Below are positions 53,255-62,079 of a stretch of DNA of 64,000 nucleotides, piece by piece (the first letter of the stretch is position 1; every line of letters begins with the position of its first letter). The notes under the pieces were generated by a model. It made no database searches. It saw only the letters and a list, made by a program, of their open reading frames with translations, and was not told the DNA's origin. Made by a program: the position numbers and the translations under genes. Origin of the DNA: Alloacidobacterium dinghuense (GTDB lineage: Bacteria; Acidobacteriota; Terriglobia; Terriglobales; Acidobacteriaceae); assembly GCF_014274465.1 (NCBI RefSeq), contig NZ_CP060394.1, forward strand, positions 4,340,001 to 4,404,000. The letters run 5' to 3'.

Positions 53255-55111
53255 ATGGCTTTGGACCGTCGGGCTTTTTTGTCTACCTGCAGCCGATTTG
53301 GCTTGGCATCTACGCTTTTCCCCGGCGCTTTATACACGCTGGCCGCACAGGAGAAGACCGGTTCGGATGAGAAGACGAAGATCACGCCGGAGATGATCCA
53401 TGCGGCTGCGGCGCTTGCTGGCGTGACGATCACCGCCGAGCAGAAGCAGATGATGCTCGACGGATTGAACCAGCAGCACGAAGCCTACGATGCGATTCGC
53501 AAACTGCATCTGCCGAACAGCGTGCCTCCGGCTTACATCTTCGATCCGTTGCCGCCAGGTGCAAAAGTCAACGCAGAAAGACACGAGCCGCGCTACAGCA
53601 CGGCGCCCGCAATGGGCACATTGCCTGCCAATCTGGAAGAGCTTGCCTTTGCGTCAGTTGTAGATCTCGGCGACCTGGTGCGGAGGAAAAAGGTATCGTC
53701 GACGAACCTGACGGAAATGTATATTGCGCGAATCAAACGCTACGATCCGACGCTGCATTTCGTCGTCACGATCACGGAAGAGCGGGCGCTGGCGAAGGCG
53801 AAAGAGGCGGATGCAGAAATTGCGGCGGGGAAATATCGTGGACCATTGCATGGGCTGCCGTGGGGTGCCAAGGATCTGCTTGCGGTGAAAGGCTATCCCA
53901 CGACATGGGGCGCAGGTGGATTTGAGAAGCAGAGTTTCGATGAGGATGCGACGGTCGTCAAGCGACTGGATGCCGCAGGCGCAGTCCTGATTGCGAAGAC
54001 GACGCTTGGCGCGCTGGCTCTGGGCGACAAGTGGTTTGGAGGGCGCACGCGCAATCCGTGGAATCCGAAACAGGGATCGAGCGGTTCGTCGGCGGGATCG
54101 GCATCGGCAACGGCGGCCGGGTGCGTCGCGTTCGCCATTGGCTCAGAAACGCTGGGATCGATCTCCTCGCCGTCGACACGCTGCGGCACGACGGGGTTGC
54201 GGCCCACGTTCGGGTTTGTTCCGCGCACGGGCGCAATGGCGTTGAGTTGGACGATGGACAAGCTCGGTCCGATTTGCCGCGCTGTGGAGGACTGCGCGAT
54301 TGTGATGCAGGCGATCTACGGCCCGGATGGCGAAGATCTGTCCACACGCGATGCAGCGTTCAACTGGAACGCGGAGCTGCATTGGAAGTCGCTACGCGTC
54401 GGGTATCTCCACAAGGAATTTGCGCCGGAAAAGGAGCAGCCGCACGAAGAGAAGCAAACAGCTTCCCTGACCGAGCAGGAAAAGAAGAAGGCGGAACATC
54501 GCCGGCAAGCTGCTGCTGCGGCCCGGGCGCGACGCGACTACGACCGCAAGTATGATCTTGCTGCGCTGGACAAGCTGCGCAGCATGGGCGTGAATTTGGT
54601 TCCGCTAGAGTTGCCCGATCTTCCTTACGGTGCGATGACTCCCTTATTGGAAGCGGAGGCCGCTGCCGCTTTCGATAATCTGACGATGACGGGGCGCGAC
54701 AAACTACTGACTGAGCAGAGCGAAGACGACTGGCCGAATATTTTTCGTACCGCCCGCTTTTATCCTGCAGTGGAGTACGTCCAGGCCAACCGCGCGCGCT
54801 CGCTGGCGATTCGCGAGGTGTCGAGGCTATTCGAGAATGTGGACGTAATTGTTACTTCGACGAACAGTGAGCAGTTGGTAGCTACGAATCTTACCGGGCA
54901 TCCTGCAGTCATTCTGCCGAATGGCATTCGCGGAGATGACGCGCCGGTGCCGCCGAAGGTAGACACGGGAGAAGACGATTCGATTGGCGGACCGGGAACT
55001 CCTGTGAGCATTACGTTTCTCAGCGGCCACTACGACGATGCAAAACTGTGTTCTTTTGCGAAGGCATATCAGGATGCGACGGGATTTGAGAAAGAGCACC
55101 CCAAGCTTTAA
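53255..55111 (+). CDS. Tat-exported amidase-signature hydrolase
   Basis: A 618-residue amidase. The Tat-type leader (DRRAFLSTCSRFGLASTLF) is followed by the amidase signature with catalytic Lys (LPWGAKDLLAVKG) and the Ser-cisSer pair in GSSGSSAGSASATAAGCVAF and GSETLGSISSPSTRCGTTGL. Between ~390 and 430 there is a charged Lys/Glu-rich insertion (KEQPHEEKQTASLTEQEKKK). The family cleaves amides; the substrate is unknown. GGAGG lies ~13 bases before the ATG. The gene is followed after 14 bp by an ABC-transporter ATPase. Confidence 0.88.
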   Translation: MALDRRAFLSTCSRFGLASTLFPGALYTLAAQEKTGSDEKTKITPEMIHAAAALAGVTITAEQKQMMLDGLNQQHEAYDAIRKLHLPNSVPPAYIFDPLPPGAKVNAERHEPRYSTAPAMGTLPANLEELAFASVVDLGDLVRRKKVSSTNLTEMYIARIKRYDPTLHFVVTITEERALAKAKEADAEIAAGKYRGPLHGLPWGAKDLLAVKGYPTTWGAGGFEKQSFDEDATVVKRLDAAGAVLIAKTTLGALALGDKWFGGRTRNPWNPKQGSSGSSAGSASATAAGCVAFAIGSETLGSISSPSTRCGTTGLRPTFGFVPRTGAMALSWTMDKLGPICRAVEDCAIVMQAIYGPDGEDLSTRDAAFNWNAELHWKSLRVGYLHKEFAPEKEQPHEEKQTASLTEQEKKKAEHRRQAAAAARARRDYDRKYDLAALDKLRSMGVNLVPLELPDLPYGAMTPLLEAEAAAAFDNLTMTGRDKLLTEQSEDDWPNIFRTARFYPAVEYVQANRARSLAIREVSRLFENVDVIVTSTNSEQLVATNLTGHPAVILPNGIRGDDAPVPPKVDTGEDDSIGGPGTPVSITFLSGHYDDAKLCSFAKAYQDATGFEKEHPKL

Positions 55112-55125
55112 TGCAGGAATGACCT

Positions 55126-55908
55126 ATGCCTCTTGTTGAAGTTGAGCATCTCTCGAAGAGCTATTCACGACACAGTGGTTTGCGCGCCGAACATGCGCTT
55201 GTGGTGGATGACGTTTCGTTCGACATTCATCGCGGAGAGACGCTGGGGCTGGTCGGTGAATCAGGTTCCGGCAAGAGCACGATAGCTCGCATGGTACTTG
55301 GCCTGATTGAGTCAACTTCGGGCAGTGTGACCTTCGACGGACAGCGGGTAAACGGCGCTCCACAAAGCAGGTTGCGCGCGATGCGGCGGCGTGTTCAGCC
55401 TGTCTTTCAGGACCCGTTTGCAGCGCTGAATCCGCGGATGCGTGTAGCCGAGATCATTGCTGAGCCACTGGTGATTCATGGCGCATCACCTCGGAAAGAA
55501 CTTCGACCAAGATGCGTGGAGTTGTTGCGGGCCGTGGGGTTGGATGAATCGGTACTCGCTCGATATCCGCATGAGTTTTCCGGAGGGCAGCGTCAGAGGA
55601 TCAATATTGCTCGAGCGCTTGCGCTGCCGCCCGAGTTGCTCGTGCTCGATGAGCCGGTTTCGGCGCTGGATGTGAGTGTCGGCGCGCAGATTGTGAATCT
55701 GCTGCGCGATCTGCAGCGGGAGTTTCAGCTTACATATCTCTTCATCTCGCATTCGATGCCGCTGGTGCGCTATCTGTCAACCAATATTGCGGTACTGCGA
55801 CGCGGCCGGCTGGTTGAATTCGGCACGCGCGATGCGATCTGCGACGCTCCGCAGCAGGACTATACCAAGGCGCTGATCCAGGCAACTCCGGAGCTGCGAA
55901 TGGCATAG
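55126..55908 (+). CDS. ABC transporter ATPase, oligopeptide (OppF/DppF) type
   Basis: A 260-residue ATPase with Walker A GESGSGKSTIAR, signature FSGGQRQRINIARAL, Walker B LLVLDEPVSALDVS and switch His ISHSMPLVRYLS. The Q-D-P-F-A-A-L-N-P-R-M segment and the length fit the F subunit of peptide/nickel importers. No D subunit, permease or binding protein is nearby, so it is an orphan here or pairs with distant subunits. It is closely linked to the amidase gene, so uptake of amide-derived products is possible. Confidence 0.85.
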   Translation: MPLVEVEHLSKSYSRHSGLRAEHALVVDDVSFDIHRGETLGLVGESGSGKSTIARMVLGLIESTSGSVTFDGQRVNGAPQSRLRAMRRRVQPVFQDPFAALNPRMRVAEIIAEPLVIHGASPRKELRPRCVELLRAVGLDESVLARYPHEFSGGQRQRINIARALALPPELLVLDEPVSALDVSVGAQIVNLLRDLQREFQLTYLFISHSMPLVRYLSTNIAVLRRGRLVEFGTRDAICDAPQQDYTKALIQATPELRMA

Positions 55909-55941
55909 CGACCTGCCGGCTCTTAACAGAATCTAAAAGAA

Positions 55942-56724
55942 ATGCACGTGAGATGGGATGGAAATCATATTTGGCTTGTTGTTGCCTCGCTGATTGCGGG
56001 CGGTTTGAACGCCGTGGCGGGCGGCGGTTCGTTTCTCTCTTTTCCGGCGTTGTTGCAGGTAGGCGTGTTGCAGATTCAGGCGAATGCGACGAACACGGTC
56101 GCGCTGTGGCCCGGACAACTTACGTCGATCGCGGCATATTTTGAGGACCTGAAGCACAATCTGCGCCTCGTGCTGCCGCTATGCGTCTCAGCAGCCATTG
56201 GTGGCGTGGCGGGCGGCATTGTGCTTCTGCACACTGCCCAGAAAACTTTTCTGCATCTGGTTCCGTGGCTGCTGCTCGTGGCTGCGCTTCTTTTTGCGGC
56301 AAGCACGCCTATTTCCCGCTGGCTGCAAAGGCGCAGCCGAGGGAAAGCACCGGGCTCCAGCCATCCATCGCATCTGCCACTTTTTATCGGGATGATGGTG
56401 GTCTGTTTCTATATTGGTTATTTTGGAGCGGGCGCGGGGTTTCTGATCATCTCACTACTGGCGATTTTTGGGATTGAGAATATCAATCAGATCAATGCGC
56501 TCAAAGTTGTGACGACGACGCTGGCGAATGGCGTGGCCGTGCTGGTTTTCGTCGTAGAGAAGCAGGTGTTGTGGCAGCATTGCCTGCTGATGATGCTGAC
56601 CGCTGCAATGGGCGGCTACTTCGGCGCGCGCTTTTCGCGCAAGCTCAATCCTGTGCTGATGCGATCGGCTGTGGTTTGTCTGGGTTTGGGCATGGCTGCG
56701 TATTTTTTCTGGAAGCAAAGCTGA
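55942..56724 (+). CDS. TauE/SafE (TSUP) family permease
   Basis: A 260-residue inner-membrane protein with about eight TM segments and the two TSUP half-repeats: GGLNAVAGGGSFLSFPALLQ near the N-terminus and YIGYFGAGAGFLIISLLAIF after residue ~155. Members transport sulphite, sulphoacetate, taurine-derived or other organic anions. There are no sulphur-metabolism genes close by. Confidence 0.87.
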   Translation: MHVRWDGNHIWLVVASLIAGGLNAVAGGGSFLSFPALLQVGVLQIQANATNTVALWPGQLTSIAAYFEDLKHNLRLVLPLCVSAAIGGVAGGIVLLHTAQKTFLHLVPWLLLVAALLFAASTPISRWLQRRSRGKAPGSSHPSHLPLFIGMMVVCFYIGYFGAGAGFLIISLLAIFGIENINQINALKVVTTTLANGVAVLVFVVEKQVLWQHCLLMMLTAAMGGYFGARFSRKLNPVLMRSAVVCLGLGMAAYFFWKQS

Positions 56725-56727
56725 CTT

Positions 56728-56984
56728 ATGAAACTGGCGGCAAGTGTTGTTGGTTCGATTGCAGCTTTTTCGACGAAGCTGGCGTTTGTGCCCCAGCTTG
56801 TTCTAGTGTGGGGGACTGAAAAGTGCTCGCGACATCTCGCTGCACACGTTTTCTGCTGTTCTCGTTTGGATTCCTGATGTGGCTGGTGCATGGCCTGCTG
56901 ATTCATTCTGTTCCGATGATTCTGGCCAACTCAGTCACGCTTGGCCTTGCTTTGGCAATTCTTGTGCTCAAGTTTCCGCTATGA
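56728..56984 (+). pseudogene. SemiSWEET/PQ-loop sugar transporter with two frameshifts
   Basis: The ATG at 56728 opens MKLAASVVGSIAAFSTKLAF, VPQLVLVW, the first helix and P-Q motif of a SemiSWEET. After the G-run at 56810-56814 the frame must shift by one base to read KSARDISLHTF, and after TTTT at 56849-56852 by one more to read LLFSFGFLMWLVHGLLIHSV, PMILANSVTLGLALAILVLK, ending at TGA 56984. The total length is 257 bases, 85 codons plus 2, so two single-base insertions explain everything. Either a true pseudogene or two homopolymer sequencing errors. It directly follows the TauE/SafE gene. Confidence 0.8.
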
Positions 56985-57027
56985 GTGACAGGGGCGCTGA
57001 TAGTCGCAGAGCGATAGACTGGAAGAG

Positions 57028-57459
57028 ATGAGTCACGAGGGAATCCGCTTCATCACTGAGGAAGAGGCACGCCGTGCGCAGGCCGCAGAGAGCGAGTTGT
57101 CGGTCGAGGCGAAGACTCCGGCCAAGGTGCGCGTGGACAAGACCGGAGGCACCGGTATGGAGATCGAATGGAAAGACGGGCATACGAGCCGCTGGACCTT
57201 TGGATGGCTGCGCGATGCCTGCCCATGCGCGACTTGCCATGATGAGCGGGAGAAATCGGGACGCAGGCCGGGTGAGGCGAAGGCGAAACCGCAGACGCTG
57301 TTGCCGATGTACCAGGCTCCACCGCGGCCTGAGTCGGTGACGCCGGTGGGGCGGTATGCGATCAGCTTTCACTGGAATGACGGGCACCAGAGCGGGATTT
57401 ATTCCTGGGATTATTTACGACGGCATTGTGGGTGTGCCGAGTGTGCCACAGCACCATAG
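57028..57459 (+). CDS. DUF971 domain protein
   Basis: A 143-residue protein with the DUF971 fold (GBBH-like N-terminal domain): IEWKDGHTSRWTFGWLRDAC, PCATCHDE, and YAISFHWNDGHQSGIYSWDY, LRRHCGCAECA. The Cys pattern C-x-C-x-x-C plus C-x-C-x-x-C may bind a metal. The same domain appears in gamma-butyrobetaine hydroxylase and in Fe-S-related proteins; its role alone is not established. Confidence 0.85.
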   Translation: MSHEGIRFITEEEARRAQAAESELSVEAKTPAKVRVDKTGGTGMEIEWKDGHTSRWTFGWLRDACPCATCHDEREKSGRRPGEAKAKPQTLLPMYQAPPRPESVTPVGRYAISFHWNDGHQSGIYSWDYLRRHCGCAECATAP

Positions 57460-57476
57460 CTGTTGCAATTTTTCAT

Positions 57477-57935
57477 ATGGATATACAGCGACGATGTAAT
57501 TTGCATGCCGGATTGGCGCTATTGATTGCTCTAGTCAGTGCACTGATTCCTGCTTTTCTTCTTGCTGTGCTCTTCTTTTTCATTGGGATTAAAGTAGAAA
57601 TCGCTCATCACTTGAAACACCCGACTGAACCGGATTCAATGGCGGGGCTCTCTATCTTCATGGTGGCAATACTAGCGGGTATCGCTATCTATCCGATTGC
57701 TGCTTATGCGGCGTTTGGTGCCTTACAGCCTTGGCGTCGGCCATCGCGGGAGGTGCTGAGCGTTGGCAGCAAATTCCGATTCATCTCTACAAATGTAATT
57801 ATCCTTGCCAGTTTGATGGCTTTTTACAAATTGGGCTATACGTTTGGGCCAGTGGCAATCGTGGGACTTCTTTGGCTCTCAGTCGCAAATATTATCTTGG
57901 TTAGAAGTCACATGGGTGTGACTGATAGAACTTAG
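57477..57935 (+). CDS. Small multi-TM protein of unknown function
   Basis: A 152-residue protein with four predicted TM segments (LALLIALVSALIPAFLLAVL, IFMVAILAGIAIYPIAAYAA, NVIILASLMAFYKLGYTF, VAIVGLLWLSVANIILV). The start at 57477 follows the DUF971 stop; an earlier ATG (57426) would overlap the DUF971 gene. No family was recognised. Confidence 0.5.
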   Translation: MDIQRRCNLHAGLALLIALVSALIPAFLLAVLFFFIGIKVEIAHHLKHPTEPDSMAGLSIFMVAILAGIAIYPIAAYAAFGALQPWRRPSREVLSVGSKFRFISTNVIILASLMAFYKLGYTFGPVAIVGLLWLSVANIILVRSHMGVTDRT

Positions 57936-57942
57936 GAATATG

Positions 57943-57978
57943 TATCCCACCCTTCGCTATGCGAAGGATGGGGCACCC
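57943..57978 (-). repeat. 36-bp palindromic dispersed repeat
   Basis: TATCCCACCCTTCGCTATGC...GGGCACCC; its complement matches the copy in nrdJ (18235-18270) at 33 of 36 positions. It lies between two convergent genes and can form a hairpin (CCTTCGC/GCGAAGG). Confidence 0.75.
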
Positions 57979-57986
57979 AAAGTCTC

Positions 57987-58601
57987 TTATCTTCCGATCA
58001 GCTCATCGAGCTTTTCATCATGCAGTGGTGTAGTTCTTTGTGTCTTCCAATGGTTGTGCGCGATGCCTAACGCGGATGCCGCGTTTTTGGCTACCTGAAT
58101 CAGCTTGCGGTTTTCGGGTTTGAGGAAGCCTTGCGACATGGCGTGGTCGAGGAAGGTGAGGAAGCCGTCGTAGTAGCCATTTGCGTTGATGAGGATGCAG
58201 GGCTTCTGGTGGAGCTTGAGTTGGGCCCAGGTGACGATCTCGATGAACTCGTCGAGCGTGCCGTAGCCGCCGGGGAGCGCGATGAAGGCGTCGGCGTGGT
58301 CGTACATGAGGGCTTTGCGCTCGTGCATGGTCTTGACGACGTGGAAGTGCGTGACGTTGCGGTGCGCGATTTCGCGGTCCATGAGCACGTCGGGCATGAC
58401 GCCGACGACTTCCGCGCCTCCGGCGATGACGGCGTCAGCGAGGATGCCCATGAGGCCGACGGTGGCTCCTCCGTAGATGAGGCCGATGCCGGCTGCGGCC
58501 ATGCGCTGGCCTAATTCTTTTGCGGTCTGGGCGTAGATGGGATCGGCTCCGTCGGCTGATCCGCAGAAGACGCAGATGCGTGGATTGGTGGAGGTGGGCA
58601 T
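57987..58601 (-). CDS. LOG-family (TIGR00730) nucleotide phosphoribohydrolase-like protein
   Basis: A 204-residue Rossmann-fold protein with the family motifs ICVFCGSADGADPIYAQTAK, GLIYGGATVGLMGILADAVI and PGGYGTLDEFIEIVTWAQL (P-G-G-x-G-T-x-x-E). Members cleave cytokinin riboside 5'-monophosphate or other purine nucleotides. It is preceded by a 59-residue gene on the same strand, 10 bp away. Confidence 0.9.
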   Translation of the reverse strand: MPTSTNPRICVFCGSADGADPIYAQTAKELGQRMAAAGIGLIYGGATVGLMGILADAVIAGGAEVVGVMPDVLMDREIAHRNVTHFHVVKTMHERKALMYDHADAFIALPGGYGTLDEFIEIVTWAQLKLHQKPCILINANGYYDGFLTFLDHAMSQGFLKPENRKLIQVAKNAASALGIAHNHWKTQRTTPLHDEKLDELIGR

Positions 58602-58611
58602 CGAGAGAAGT

Positions 58612-58791
58612 TTACTTGAGCTTGATTGGGGTCTCAGACCGTTCGCAACGTTTCATAGAAGTCCGGGCCGCCTCTTCTCCAGCCTCGGCGATTGCCCGAT
58701 TCATGTCCTCAATGGAAACAGGGAATAGCGGTTTTGGGATGATACCTTTCAAGGTCTGAACTGAATCTGTTTTCTTCACTGAATCTGCCAT
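58612..58791 (-). CDS. 59-residue protein, antitoxin-like C-terminus
   Basis: A short frame with GGAG 8 bases before ATG: MADSVKKTDSVQTLKGIIPK, then PLFPVSIEDMNRAIAEAGEE, then AARTSMKRCERSETPIKLK. The S-I-E-D-M-N-R-A-I-A-E segment resembles the C-terminal helix of AbrB/MazE-type antitoxins, but the DNA-binding hairpin is not evident and there is no toxin gene. It lies 10 bp before the LOG-family gene and is likely cotranscribed with it. Confidence 0.6.
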   Translation of the reverse strand: MADSVKKTDSVQTLKGIIPKPLFPVSIEDMNRAIAEAGEEAARTSMKRCERSETPIKLK

Positions 58792-58884
58792 GAAAGTTCT
58801 CCGAGCTAAAGCCTCATTGTAATCGGCCTGAAGGCCGGTGCTTCTACCCGAAAGCTATCTAGTTGTTATGACAGATTCTGCCTT

Positions 58885-58916
58885 TGTATGGATCCTCGCT
58901 GCGCTCAGGATGACAG
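58885..58916 (-). repeat. Dispersed GTCATCCTGAGCG repeat
   Basis: On the minus strand: TGTCATCCTGAGCGCAGCGA then GGATCCATAC. Located just before the helicase start. Confidence 0.7.
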
Positions 58917-58925
58917 GCGAAGGGA

Positions 58926-61655
58926 GTGGAACAGCGATACACTGATAGAAGAACACCCGCCGAGAAAGTTTCCGAGACATCTGTTTTGCCGCATTTACTG
59001 GACAAGTTGAACCCGCCACAGCGGGCTGGGGTTGAATCCGTTGACGGGCCGGTTTTGCTTCTGGCCGGTGCCGGGTCGGGGAAGACGCGCGTCATTACGC
59101 ACCGGATTGCGTATCTGATTCAGGAGCGCGGGGTTGCACCGGACTCCATTCTGGCGGTGACGTTTACCAACAAGGCTGCGGCCGAAATGGGCGAGCGCGT
59201 CGATAAACTGATCGGGCATACGACGCTGGCGAAGCCGCTGATTGCGACCTTCCACTCGTTCTGCGTGCGCATGTTGCGGCGCGATATCGAGGCTTTGCGG
59301 ATTGGAAATGAAGGGCTGACGAAGACTTTCGCCATCTACGACGAGAGCGACCAGCAGGCGCTGGTGAAGCAGATTATGCGGCGCATGGGAATCGATGACA
59401 AGCAGTTTACGCCGCGGGTGGTGCTGTCGAAGATTTCGTGGGCGAAGAACCACATGATCGATCCGCAGGAGTATTACCTGCAATCGGCCGATCCGTTGAG
59501 TGAGAGGGTGGCGCACATCTTCGAGGCGTATCGCAAGGAGCTACGCAAGAACAATGCGCTGGACTTTGATGATCTGTTGCTGGAAGCGGTGCGGCTGCTG
59601 AAGTCTTCTGCCGAGGTCCGGGAGAAGTACAACCGGCGCTATCGTTATTTGCTGATCGATGAGTATCAGGACACGAACCGTCCACAGTATGAGCTGATGA
59701 AGCTGCTTGCGGGTGAGGAAAAGAATGTCTGCGTGGTCGGCGATGAGGACCAGAGCATCTACTCGTGGCGCGGTGCGGATATTCGCAACATTCTGGAGTT
59801 TGAGAAGGATTTTCCCAACGCTAAGGTGATTCGCCTGGAGCAGAATTACCGCTCGACGCAGGTGATTCTGGAGGCGGCGGGCGCGGTGGTGGCGCGGAAT
59901 TCGCAGCGCAAGGGCAAGCATCTGTGGACGGAGCGCGAAGGCGGTGCATTGATCGGATACTACGAGGCTCCGGATGGCGAGAACGAGGCGCTGTTCATTG
60001 CGGACTATATCCAGAAGTATCTGCGTAAGGCAGGGCAGGAACACCAAGACGTGCGCGTGGCAGTGCTTTACCGGACGAACTCGCAATCGCGTTTGGTTGA
60101 AGAGGGGCTGCGCCGGTACGGGATCAGCTATACGATGGTCGGCGGCTTCTCGTTTTATGAGCGGGCTGAGATCAAGGACCTGTTGAGCTATCTAAAATTA
60201 GTTCAGAATCCGCATGATGCGATTGCCTTGCAGCGGGTGATCAATGTTCCGACCCGCGGGATTGGCAAGGCGACGCTTGAAACGCTGGAGCGGATTGCGC
60301 TGGAAACCGGCGCGAGCACGTGGACTGCTACCGAAAAAGTGCTCAGCGAGAGACTGCTGCCGACGCGGGCGTGCATCGCTCTCGATACGTTCCGTAAGCT
60401 GATCGAAGATGCGCGGGCGATGCTGTCTCCGGGATTCGCCGAGAAGCTGACGGCGGATGTTGCGACCGAAGGTGGGGATGCTTCGTTTGATATAGCTGCT
60501 GCTGACGCATCGGAAAACGAAGATACGAGCTTTGACTTTGGCGATGACGTGCAGCATGGGTTTGCATTTGGTGATGACGATGTTGCCTTCGAGGCTTCGG
60601 AGTTCAATCCATTTGCAGAAGAAGCCGAGAAGGGCGTCGAGCCTGAAAAGACCGAGGAAGCTGTGCCAGGATTCCGCGCGCCCGGGGATGCGGCGACGCT
60701 GCCGGAGTTGATTCGCTTCATCATCGACCGCAGCGGGTATATTCGCGCGCTTGAGGAAGAGGGGACGCCGGAGGCTTTCTCGCGGATTGAGAACTTGAAG
60801 GAATTGGCGAATGCGGCTCAGGATGCGCAGGAACGCGGCGAGACGCTGGATGAGTTTCTCGACCATGCGGCGCTGGTGAGCGATACGGACCAGTACAAGC
60901 CGGACTCTCGCGTGACGCTGATGACGCTGCATTCGGCGAAGGGACTGGAGTTTCCCCTGGTGCTGCTTGCGGGCATGGAAGAGGGGCTGTTTCCGCATTC
61001 GCGCACGCTGAACGAGCCGGACCAGATGGAAGAAGAGCGCCGGCTGGCTTATGTGGGCATGACGCGGGCAATGGATGCGCTGGTGCTGACGCGGGCGCGT
61101 TATCGGAGGCGCTACGGGAACGACATGCCGGAGGCGTCGATGCCTTCGCGGTTTCTGGAGGAAGTGCCGCCGTCGCTGCTTGAGGATTTGAGCGGCATCC
61201 AGCACAGGGCGTCGAGCTGGGGCGGATATGCCGCGGCTGCGTCGCAGCAGCCTTCTTGGATGCGGCGTCGCGAGAATCGCGGGTACGACGATGGCTTCGA
61301 CGGGAGCCATCACTACAACTATGAGGATGAAGACCAGAGGCCGATGCGGCCGCGCAATGGCAGCGGTTCGACGACTCGCAATGCGGTAAAGAAGAGCGGC
61401 GGCGAATCGCTGGATAACATTGCACAGTTTTTCAGCGGGCGCGGCGGGAGCGTGTCACGCCCGAAGATTGAAGTTGCGGAACCGAAGGGTGCGGTAGGAT
61501 TCAAGAGCGGGCAGCGCGTCCGGCATCCGAAGTATGGTGAAGGCGTTGTGTTCCGGCGCGAGGGAGACGGTGAGGACGCCAAGATCACGGTACAATTTAC
61601 CAAGTTCGGTGTGAAAAAGCTGGTGGAGAAGTTTGCGCAGCTGGAACGCATATAA
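58926..61655 (+). CDS. pcrA: UvrD/PcrA-type ATP-dependent 3'-5' DNA helicase
   Basis: A 909-residue superfamily-1A helicase. Motifs: Q-motif LNPPQRAGVE, motif I LLLAGAGSGKTRVITHRIAY, Ia VTFTNKAAAEMGERV, II YLLIDEYQDTNRPQ, III VCVVGDEDQSIYSWRGADIR, IV VIRLEQNYRST, V VTLMTLHSAKGLEFPLV, VI EERRLAYVGMTRAMDALVL. A Tudor-like C-terminal segment (GFKSGQRVRHPKYGEGVVFR) matches PcrA, which contacts RNA polymerase. An unusual acidic insertion of ~85 residues (about 510-595, with DTSFDFGDDVQHGFAFGDDD) explains the extra length over ~740. The start is GTG at 58926; a TTG at 58986 (before PHLLDKLNPPQ) is possible. Acts in repair and replication restart. Confidence 0.92.
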   Translation: MEQRYTDRRTPAEKVSETSVLPHLLDKLNPPQRAGVESVDGPVLLLAGAGSGKTRVITHRIAYLIQERGVAPDSILAVTFTNKAAAEMGERVDKLIGHTTLAKPLIATFHSFCVRMLRRDIEALRIGNEGLTKTFAIYDESDQQALVKQIMRRMGIDDKQFTPRVVLSKISWAKNHMIDPQEYYLQSADPLSERVAHIFEAYRKELRKNNALDFDDLLLEAVRLLKSSAEVREKYNRRYRYLLIDEYQDTNRPQYELMKLLAGEEKNVCVVGDEDQSIYSWRGADIRNILEFEKDFPNAKVIRLEQNYRSTQVILEAAGAVVARNSQRKGKHLWTEREGGALIGYYEAPDGENEALFIADYIQKYLRKAGQEHQDVRVAVLYRTNSQSRLVEEGLRRYGISYTMVGGFSFYERAEIKDLLSYLKLVQNPHDAIALQRVINVPTRGIGKATLETLERIALETGASTWTATEKVLSERLLPTRACIALDTFRKLIEDARAMLSPGFAEKLTADVATEGGDASFDIAAADASENEDTSFDFGDDVQHGFAFGDDDVAFEASEFNPFAEEAEKGVEPEKTEEAVPGFRAPGDAATLPELIRFIIDRSGYIRALEEEGTPEAFSRIENLKELANAAQDAQERGETLDEFLDHAALVSDTDQYKPDSRVTLMTLHSAKGLEFPLVLLAGMEEGLFPHSRTLNEPDQMEEERRLAYVGMTRAMDALVLTRARYRRRYGNDMPEASMPSRFLEEVPPSLLEDLSGIQHRASSWGGYAAAASQQPSWMRRRENRGYDDGFDGSHHYNYEDEDQRPMRPRNGSGSTTRNAVKKSGGESLDNIAQFFSGRGGSVSRPKIEVAEPKGAVGFKSGQRVRHPKYGEGVVFRREGDGEDAKITVQFTKFGVKKLVEKFAQLERI

Positions 61656-61830
61656 GGCTATTCGTGAAACCGAAGACCAATCTTAGCCAGAGGCTAAGGT
61701 TGGGGCATCCGATATCGCGAATGAGATGAAAAGCAGGTCCTTCGACTACGCGCCTGATGGCGCTCCGCTCAGGATGACAACTGTGATTGTGCGGATGATT
61801 CGGGGACGGGCAGGAAATTGAAGGAGAAGA
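61656..61830. repeat. Repeat-rich spacer with dispersed repeat copy (61735-61780)
   Basis: 61735-61780 is, on the minus strand, GTCATCCTGAGCGGAGCGCC...GTAGTCGAAGGACCTGCTT, a copy of the dispersed family. A small hairpin CTTAGCC AGA GGCTAAG (61682-61698), followed by GTTGGGGCATCC, precedes it. Confidence 0.7.
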
Positions 61831-61986
61831 ATGGCAAATACCAAAAAGATTGAAAGCACGGAAGAACGCAAGAAGATAAAGCGCACGGCGCGCAAGAAGG
61901 CGACACCGAAGGCCAAGCGGACGACTCCGCGCGGCTCGAATAAGAAGAAGGTCAGGAAACTGGTCCGCGGGCAAAACAAGCGCTAA
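61831..61986 (+). CDS. 51-residue highly basic protein
   Basis: An excellent RBS (AAGGAGA, ~5 bases before ATG) precedes MANTKKIESTEERKKIKRTA, RKKATPKAKRTTPRGSNKKK, VRKLVRGQNKR. About 40% Lys/Arg, like histone-H1-type or ribosome-associated small proteins. Likely a nucleic-acid-binding protein; no family was identified. Confidence 0.65.
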   Translation: MANTKKIESTEERKKIKRTARKKATPKAKRTTPRGSNKKKVRKLVRGQNKR

Positions 61987-61998
61987 AGGGTGATCCGA

Positions 61999-62036
61999 AG
62001 GGCTGGCGCACGGATTTTTCTTCGCGCGCCAGCCCT
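61999..62036 (+). terminator. Hairpin after the basic-protein gene
   Basis: AGGGCTGGCGC (61999-62009) pairs with GCGCCAGCCCT (62026-62036) around a loop containing TTTTTC; there is no T-run after the stem, so terminator function is moderately likely. Confidence 0.5.
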
Positions 62037-62079
62037 CCAACAGCTACACTCCCCTCATTAAGACTGCAGGAGCCAGGTT

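Noticed and set aside
60198-61313. 371-codon open frame antisense to the helicase gene
   Set aside because: Arg/His/Gln-rich shadow translation of a GC-rich gene; no family features.
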